A stretch of DNA of 64,000 nucleotides. Origin: Paenibacillus sp. 19GGS1-52. Its GTDB lineage: Bacteria > Bacillota > Bacilli > Paenibacillales > Paenibacillaceae. The stretch spans positions 1,302,001-1,366,000 of the forward strand of contig NZ_CP059724.1 of assembly GCF_022369515.1 (NCBI RefSeq). Direction: 5' to 3'. The translations under genes were made by a program, and so were the position numbers. Shown piece after piece: positions 58,965 through 64,000 of this stretch (positions within the stretch are counted from its first letter, which is position 1; each line of letters opens with the position of its first letter). Under the pieces are notes generated by a model. That model saw nothing but the letters and a program-made list of their open reading frames with translations, was not told where the DNA came from and made no database searches.

Positions 58965-60503
58965 ATGCGTATGAGTCATTTACATCATTTTACAGAACAT
59001 CATCGGTACTGCGTTTCCCGCGAATTCGGTCTTAGTGTGATGGACGGTCGCATGCTGGGCTCTGTGTATCAGCCAATGGTTGGGGCATTCGCCATCAGTC
59101 TTTATCGGCTGTTATTTGAGCATGTCCCAGCTGAGAGTATTGGCTACTCTGGAGTGGAGCAGCAGCGCAGGCTGTTTATGACGCTTGGGATTGAACCCAA
59201 CGAGAAAGGCCGCAAATATTTAATTGATCAGTCCTCTCGGCTGGAGGCAGTGGGGCTATTGCAGACCTGCCGCATCTATGTGCCGGAAACGGATGACTAT
59301 ATGTATGAGTACGAGCTGATGCCACCACTGTCACCGGCTGATTTTTTTGCAACCCAGCATCTGACGCTGCTCTTGCGTGATAAAATCGGCAAATTCGCCG
59401 TTCTGTCACTGCGGGAACAGTTCTGGAATCGGGAGCCGGAGGAATGGAGCCGCAGATCGATCGGCAAAGAGAATATATCCCTGCCTTTTTATGATATTTT
59501 TCAGCTGAATACCCATGTAATTGACTACGAGCTGGAGCAGGCGTTGGCAGAGGTTGCTACTGTTCGTCAACCAGGCATGCGTGAAACGGGTGAACCGGCT
59601 ATCGGCTATAGTGACATTATTTTGCGTTTCCCCCGGGAATCGGCTAATCGGGGCCATGTGGAGAAGCTGCGCTTTGATCATGCCCAGATGGGAATCATCA
59701 ATTATGTAGCACATAAGTATGAGCTTAACCCGCAGGATTTGTGCCGCTTGCTGGATGAGGATGGAGTCTTCTCGCCAGAAGGCGAGGTCATTCTGGATGC
59801 GCTGCAGTACAAGGCGAGCCAGCATTTCCGTCAGGATATGAAACGTCAGGAGAAGCGGGAAGTTGCCGCTGCCAAGGTTGTAGCCATTCGCCCCAGTAGC
59901 AATGAACAGAGTGATGATTCGACAGCTCCGGTAGAGCAGTCCGTCGAGATGGAGTATTACGTAGAGGTACCTCCGCAATTTATGACTAAGTGTGATATTC
60001 ATCAATATAATATGATGCTGCGTAATGAGCCTTATACACGATTGCTGCAGACTTTTTTTCCAGGGGCTGTTCCAACGCAGTTGATGGATATGTTCGAAAG
60101 AATTGATCTGAACTACAAGCTGTCCGGAGAAGTGATCAATGTACTCATTCATTATTTGATGACCATGGTAGCCTCTGGTGGGGATCAGCGTATGAATCGC
60201 AATTTCGTGGAGGCGATTGCCAGTAATATGCTGGTAAAGCAAATTAATACGTACGAGAAGGCGGTGCATTATATCCGCGATCAGTCCAAGGTTAAGGGCA
60301 AGGGGGCTGCTGCAAGTACGGCAGGGGCCCGTCCGCGTCCTTACGCTGCCAAGAATGGTGGCCGCTCCGGCAAGCAGGAGATTCCGATTGCCGTTGATGA
60401 CGGAAGCGTTGGAACCGTATCGGATGAAGAATTCGCGGCGATGATGAAGATGGCTGCTGATATTAAGGCAGGCAAAAAAAAGGGCGTATCTGACGCCACG
60501 TAA
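58965..60503 (+). CDS. dnaB: Replication initiation and membrane attachment protein DnaB (Bacillus type)
   Basis: 512 residues. N-terminal winged-helix region (REFGLSVMDGRMLGSVYQPM) and a C-terminal DnaD-like domain (about 345-435, YTRLLQTFFPGAVPTQLMDM, YKLSGEVINVLIHYLM). This DnaB is a helicase-loading co-factor that works with DnaD and DnaI; it is not the helicase. A Gly/Ala/Arg-rich linker precedes an acidic end. RBS AAAGGGGGAG. The dnaI start is 18 bp after its stop, forming the dnaB-dnaI operon. Confidence 0.94.
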   Translation: MRMSHLHHFTEHHRYCVSREFGLSVMDGRMLGSVYQPMVGAFAISLYRLLFEHVPAESIGYSGVEQQRRLFMTLGIEPNEKGRKYLIDQSSRLEAVGLLQTCRIYVPETDDYMYEYELMPPLSPADFFATQHLTLLLRDKIGKFAVLSLREQFWNREPEEWSRRSIGKENISLPFYDIFQLNTHVIDYELEQALAEVATVRQPGMRETGEPAIGYSDIILRFPRESANRGHVEKLRFDHAQMGIINYVAHKYELNPQDLCRLLDEDGVFSPEGEVILDALQYKASQHFRQDMKRQEKREVAAAKVVAIRPSSNEQSDDSTAPVEQSVEMEYYVEVPPQFMTKCDIHQYNMMLRNEPYTRLLQTFFPGAVPTQLMDMFERIDLNYKLSGEVINVLIHYLMTMVASGGDQRMNRNFVEAIASNMLVKQINTYEKAVHYIRDQSKVKGKGAAASTAGARPRPYAAKNGGRSGKQEIPIAVDDGSVGTVSDEEFAAMMKMAADIKAGKKKGVSDAT

Positions 60504-60521
60504 CGAAAAGAAGGTGTGAGA

Positions 60522-61478
60522 ATGGAGTCGATGGGCGAAGTGCTGCGCTCGATGAATAATTCGGCTTTGCGCCAGCGTTCCCGGGATTTAGAGCAGAATC
60601 TGCTGAATAATCCTTTGGTGAAGCAGTTGCAGGCCGAGCATCCTGAATTGGACGAATCGCGGCTGCGGCTTCATTTAAGCCGCCTGTATCAATATGTCGA
60701 GGAAAGCCGCCACTGTGCCAATTGTCCCGGCCTTGAGAAGTGTCCGAATGATTTCCCCGGACATTACAGCAAGCTTACTGTAGAAACCGTTAACGGTTCA
60801 ACAGATCTGTATGAACGCAAGACGGCTTGCAACCTTAAGGTTGCCAAGGATAATCAGGATAGTATCCGCAAACGCATCCGCAGCTTTTATGTAGATGAGC
60901 GGGTTCTAAATGAGGGTTATGATGAGATTGATATTATGGGAAAAGACCCGCGCCGGGCTCCAGCTGTCAATCAGCTGTTCCGTTATATAGAGAATACTAA
61001 GGAGAATGGTCTTACCTCCCGTGGGCTCTATTTATATGGCACCTTCGGAACAGGCAAGACCTTTCTGATGTGTTATTTGCTTCATGAGCTTGCGGTTGCC
61101 GGGCATAGCGGAGTAATTGTGTATATGCCGGATTTCATCGAGGACTTGAAGTCGATTATGATGGATGGGCAGAAGCTGAAAGAAACTGTGGACGCCATGA
61201 AGAACTGTGATTTGCTTATTTTCGACGATATCGGTGCTGAGAATTTGAATCCATGGGCCCGTGATCATGTGTTGGGAGCCATCCTAAATTACCGTATGAA
61301 TCGCAAGCCAACCTTCTATACTTCAAATTATCCGCTGGATGGGCTAGAGAAGCATCTTAGCTTTACGAGCAAGGATGGCGAAGAAATGTATAAAGGCCAA
61401 CGTCTGATGGACCGGATCGCTCCATTTGTTGATGTTATTCCTTTGCATGGAGAGAATCAACGAGGGACTAACAGATAA
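60522..61478 (+). CDS. dnaI: Primosomal protein DnaI, helicase loader
   Basis: 318 residues from the ATG at 60522 (GAAGG 7 nt upstream; the GTG at 60516 is too close). N-terminal helicase-interaction domain with a zinc site (C65, C68, C74, H81 in CANCPGLEKCPNDFPGHY). The AAA+ domain has Walker A GTFGTGKT (173-180) and Walker B LLIFDDIGAE. Loads the DnaC-type replicative helicase. Confidence 0.96.
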   Translation: MESMGEVLRSMNNSALRQRSRDLEQNLLNNPLVKQLQAEHPELDESRLRLHLSRLYQYVEESRHCANCPGLEKCPNDFPGHYSKLTVETVNGSTDLYERKTACNLKVAKDNQDSIRKRIRSFYVDERVLNEGYDEIDIMGKDPRRAPAVNQLFRYIENTKENGLTSRGLYLYGTFGTGKTFLMCYLLHELAVAGHSGVIVYMPDFIEDLKSIMMDGQKLKETVDAMKNCDLLIFDDIGAENLNPWARDHVLGAILNYRMNRKPTFYTSNYPLDGLEKHLSFTSKDGEEMYKGQRLMDRIAPFVDVIPLHGENQRGTNR

Positions 61479-61510
61479 ATTGGTATCCTCATTTCGGCCA
61501 TGACAAACAC

Positions 61511-61548
61511 AGAAGCCCGGGCTCTTCCTAAGGAAGGACCGGGCTTCT
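61511..61548. terminator. Bidirectional terminator
   Basis: AGAAGCCCGG / CCGGGCTTCT, a perfect 10-bp stem, between dnaI and the convergent yqzM. Confidence 0.75.
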
Positions 61549-61590
61549 GTATATTCATAAGAGGCAGGAAACAGATAAGCGGAAGGATGC

Positions 61591-61749
61591 TTAATCTGAA
61601 AGCATAAACTTGACGATGACCATCCCAAAGAACACAACTGTCATAAAAGCCGTCATTCCGAAAAAACCGTTCATCAAATCGCCTAAATCGTTGCGGGGTT
61701 CTTCATTGACATGATCCCGCGGGTCCCGTGCTTGCGCGTTGACATCCAT
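61591..61749 (-). CDS. yqzM: YqzM family small membrane protein
   Basis: 52 residues from the ATG at 61749 (AAGGAGGCGG 6 nt upstream). A polar N-terminal half (DPRDHVNEEPRNDLGDL) is followed by one TM helix (MNGFFGMTAFMTVVFFGMVI). It resembles the short YqzM family. Function unknown. Confidence 0.7.
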   Translation of the reverse strand: MDVNAQARDPRDHVNEEPRNDLGDLMNGFFGMTAFMTVVFFGMVIVKFMLSD

Positions 61750-61876
61750 AGTTCCGCCTCCTTGCAGGTAGAATTTCTGTATTGTTAAATAAGTCATTGA
61801 CAAATAATGCGCTTTCCTTGAGTATACGAAAGCTTTGAACTGTTGTAAAGATAAGAGTTATTCATAAAAAATGCCT

Positions 61877-61933
61877 TTGACACAATATAATCGCACAATA
61901 TATTTCACAAATGTACTTTAAATATGTTATAAT
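61877..61933 (+). promoter_or_regulatory. Two overlapping promoters of trxA
   Basis: Upstream pair: TTGACA (61877-61882), 16 bp, TATATT. Downstream pair: TTCACA (61904-61909), 18 bp, TATAAT (61928-61933) with a TG-like extension. Dual promoters are known for trxA in B. subtilis; here they are seen by sequence only. Confidence 0.55.
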
Positions 61934-62049
61934 AACAGTGTGTTGGTAATTGGTAATTTGGTTATCATATTACAGGTTACAATTTATCTCTCTATAATTA
62001 CGAAGTTGCTTCGCCAGACCCAAGTCATTAGGCTTGAGAAGCGGGTGTC

Positions 62050-62071
62050 GCTTCGCAAAACTTAAAGGAGG
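62050..62071 (+). promoter_or_regulatory. R3-type motif overlapping the trxA ribosome-binding site
   Basis: GCTTCGCAAAACTT followed directly by AAAGGAGG. The same block (one base different, two bases longer spacer) precedes the hemQ RBS at 58079-58100. The leader also has GAAGTTGCTTCGCC at about 62002. Confidence 0.5.
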
Positions 62072-62080
62072 AACAATATC

Positions 62081-62398
62081 ATGGCTATCGTTAACGTGTC
62101 TGACCAATCCTTCGGTAACGAAGTGGAAGGTCAAGGTACTGTAGTAGTAGATTTCTGGGCACCTTGGTGCGGACCTTGTAAAATGCTTGCTCCTATTCTC
62201 GAAGAATTGTCTGCAGAGCTTGGAGACGGAGTGAAGATTGCGAAATTGAACGTGGATGAGAACCCGGAAACGGCTTCCCGTTTTGGAGTGATGAGTATTC
62301 CAACCCTAATCTTCTTTAAAGACGGTCAACCCGTTGATAAAGTTGTAGGATTGAACTCCAAGGAATCCCTGAAGAATATCGTAGCTAAACATCAATAA
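62081..62398 (+). CDS. trxA: Thioredoxin
   Basis: 105 residues, classical thioredoxin: WAPWCGPCKM (C30, C33), the buried DFW aspartate and the cis-proline loop SIPTLIFFKDG. General disulfide reductant of the cytoplasm. RBS AAAGGAGG. A terminator separates it from uvrC. Confidence 0.98.
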   Translation: MAIVNVSDQSFGNEVEGQGTVVVDFWAPWCGPCKMLAPILEELSAELGDGVKIAKLNVDENPETASRFGVMSIPTLIFFKDGQPVDKVVGLNSKESLKNIVAKHQ

Positions 62399-62446
62399 TT
62401 TCTATAGTGAATGCTACTGACAAGGCCTTAGGCCCTGCCAACTTAG

Positions 62447-62474
62447 CGCCTTCGGTGTATGCCGGAGGCGTTTT
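62447..62474 (+). terminator. Terminator of trxA
   Basis: CGCCTTCGG-tgtatg-CCGGAGGCG followed by TTTT. Confidence 0.8.
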
Positions 62475-62500
62475 GTGTGCTGAATACTGAACTTATATGC

Positions 62501-62529
62501 TTGTGTTAGAACACCTGTTCCGTTACAAT
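62501..62529 (+). promoter_or_regulatory. Possible promoter of uvrC
   Basis: TTGTGT, 17 bp, TACAAT, about 100 nt before the start. Confidence 0.4.
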
Positions 62530-62631
62530 TAATTCAATCCGCAGCTCTCCTTTTGGTAAGCCAGTTCAGGCGTTCAAGAGGTGATGCCCCGGGGTCCTCC
62601 CCAGGGAGAGGATTTAGTTGGGGGAGAAATT

Positions 62632-64000
62632 ATGGACTACATGGATAATATCCGCAATAAATTGGCATTGTTGCCGGACTTGCCCGGGTGCTACCTGATG
62701 AAGAATGAAGAGGGGACCATTATTTATGTGGGCAAAGCAAAAGTGCTCAAGAATCGGGTCCGTTCTTATTTCACCGGCAGTCACGACGGCAAAACTCAGC
62801 GGCTTGTCGCTAATATTGTAGACTTTGAATATATTGTTACCGCTAGTAATATGGAAGCACTCATTCTTGAATGCAATCTGATCAAGAAACATATGCCGCG
62901 CTATAACGTTCTACTGAAAGACGACAAGACATTTCCGTATATCAAAATAACGAATGAAGCTCACCCGCGTCTGGAAGTTACACGCCGGGTGATTAAGGAT
63001 AAAGCGAAATACTTTGGCCCCTATCCGAATGCTTATGCCGCTCATCAGACGAAGAAGCTCCTGGACCGCATGTACCCGCTGCGCAAATGTGGTGTGATGC
63101 CCAAGGAGGTCTGCCTTTATTATCACATGGGCCAGTGCCTGGCACCCTGTGAGAAAGAGGTGCCGAAGACTGCATATGAAGAAATTACGTCAAACATTGC
63201 TGCTTTTCTGGGTGGAGGTCATGACGCGGTTAAGAAAGATTTGCAGAAGAAGATGCATGAAGCGGCTGAGGAACTATATTTCGAGCGGGCCAAGGAGCTG
63301 CGGGATCAGATTATTCATATTGATGCCTTGATGGAGAAACAGAACATCAACACCCCGGATACCAAGAACCGCGACGTATTTGGTTATGCTGTAGATAAGG
63401 GCTGGATGTGTGTACAGATTCTGTACATGAGACAAGGGAAAATGATTCAGCGACATTCCTCCGTATTCCCCTTCTACGGGGAAGCCTACAGTGACTTTAT
63501 GTCCTATGTGACGCAATATTACAGTGATAATCCAGCGCTGCCGCAGGAAATTTTGCTTCCAGATGCTTGGCGGGAAGAGGCTGCCCCCGATAAGGAGGCA
63601 AAATCGGGGATTAGCGTGGCTATGGCAGCCGGCAAAGTAGAATTGCCAAACGAGGAAGAAACACCGGAATCTGCTGAGGATGCTGCGTTACGGGAAGCAG
63701 CGTCAGCGGAAGCCTTAGCAGCGGGAACGGTTGACGCGCTCGGTGGTGCCGCTGCCCTGCAGGAGTGGTTGAGTACTAAGGTGCTTGTACCCCAACGTGG
63801 TCTTAAGAAGCAGATGGTGGGCATGGCTTGTCAGAATGGGCGGGTAGCCCTTGATGAGAAGTTCCGCCTGATCGAAAGGGACGAGGAGCGTACCTCTGGG
63901 GCCGCTGCCAGCCTGGGCGAGAGTTTGGGGCTTAAGAACTTAAGCCGGATTGAGGCGTTCGATAACTCGAATATTCAGGGCACCAATCCGGTATCGGCGA
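62632..64000 (+). CDS. uvrC: Excinuclease ABC subunit C, N-terminal part (cut by window edge)
   Basis: 456 codons are visible, open at the right edge. The GIY-YIG nuclease domain ([20 protein letters not shown]), the cysteine-containing [13 protein letters not shown] region and the UvrB-binding region ([23 protein letters not shown]) are present. It makes the dual incisions of nucleotide excision repair with UvrB. Between [12 protein letters not shown] and [12 protein letters not shown] there is an Ala/Glu-rich insertion of about 60 residues (about 311-378) that I do not expect in Bacillus UvrC. RBS GGGGGAG. Confidence 0.95.
   Translation, partial: MDYMDNIRNKLALLPDLPGCYLMKNEEGTIIYVGKAKVLKNRVRSYFTGSHDGKTQRLVANIVDFEYIVTASNMEALILECNLIKKHMPRYNVLLKDDKTFPYIKITNEAHPRLEVTRRVIKDKAKYFGPYPNAYAAHQTKKLLDRMYPLRKCGVMPKEVCLYYHMGQCLAPCEKEVPKTAYEEITSNIAAFLGGGHDAVKKDLQKKMHEAAEELYFERAKELRDQIIHIDALMEKQNINTPDTKNRDVFGYAVDKGWMCVQILYMRQGKMIQRHSSVFPFYGEAYSDFMSYVTQYYSDNPALPQEILLPDAWREEAAPDKEAKSGISVAMAAGKVELPNEEETPESAEDAALREAASAEALAAGTVDALGGAAALQEWLSTKVLVPQRGLKKQMVGMACQNGRVALDEKFRLIERDEERTSGAAASLGESLGLKNLSRIEAFDNSNIQGTNPVSA

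Noticed and set aside
59406..60269. 287-codon minus-strand frame opposite dnaB
   Set aside because: Antisense shadow of dnaB, with no RBS or recognisable domain.

Overview
The window looks like chromosomal DNA of an endospore-forming, low-to-mid GC Bacillota, most probably a Paenibacillus. The evidence is the set of sporulation genes (yunB, ylbJ, an alpha/beta SASP, a YheC/D-type coat ATP-grasp protein, sda), gene neighbourhoods shared with Bacillus subtilis (lytH-like/lipA/yutD; yutI-yuzB-yutJ with yumC/yumB; dnaB-dnaI; trxA-uvrC), T-box and SAM-I leaders, and menaquinone genes of the futalosine type (mqnE plus a UbiD-family decarboxylase) as used in Paenibacillus. Many genes begin with TTG or GTG behind strong Shine-Dalgarno sequences. 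I moved several starts downstream to fit a ribosome-binding site.

Layout. 1-9.7 kb: a truncated LacI regulator, a repeat-rich gap, a DedA/VTT membrane protein, YunB, an alpha/beta hydrolase, then a starch locus (secreted multi-domain GH13 amylase with a perfect 20-bp operator, a LacI regulator, a cytoplasmic neopullulanase-type enzyme). 9.7-23 kb: M23 peptidase, lipA, yutD, S41 protease with a stalk-domain partner, NAD kinase, ylbJ, a truncated haemoglobin, an M3 oligopeptidase, small proteins and a SASP. 23-32.7 kb: aldose epimerase, T-box-trpS, ctaB-sco1, TOPRIM protein, MFS transporter, two membrane proteins. 32.8-44.3 kb: two tandem class B PBPs, HAD phosphatase, DUF456, MurJ-like flippase, thioredoxin-like protein, ctaA, ubiD-family gene and a probable HEPN-like protein. 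44.3-49 kb: SAM-I riboswitch-metNIQ and a decayed IS1182-type element. 49-58 kb: Fe-S and redox genes, mqnE, sda with a DnaA-box cluster, yumC, yumB, hemQ. 58-64 kb: a YuiB-like protein, dnaB, dnaI, yqzM, trxA and the 5' part of uvrC.

Functional links. CtaB and CtaA make haem O and haem A, and SCO1 helps metallate the oxidase. HemQ completes coproporphyrin-dependent haem synthesis. MqnE and the UbiD-like protein supply menaquinone to the NDH-2-type dehydrogenases YutJ and YumB. MetNIQ imports methionine under SAM control. Sda connects replication (DnaA boxes) to sporulation.

The parts not explained by ordinary genes are non-coding. One is a family of about 100-bp structured repeats (called R1 here), with five full copies, one hairpin-only copy and solo arms, mostly directly 3' of terminator T-tracts. 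Another is a leader motif (R3) just upstream of the ribosome-binding sites of hemQ and trxA and near that of yycC, expanded into three 67-bp tandem units before hemQ. There is also a candidate short RNA near 0.75 kb. I see no CRISPR array, prophage, tRNA, rRNA or obvious defence island.
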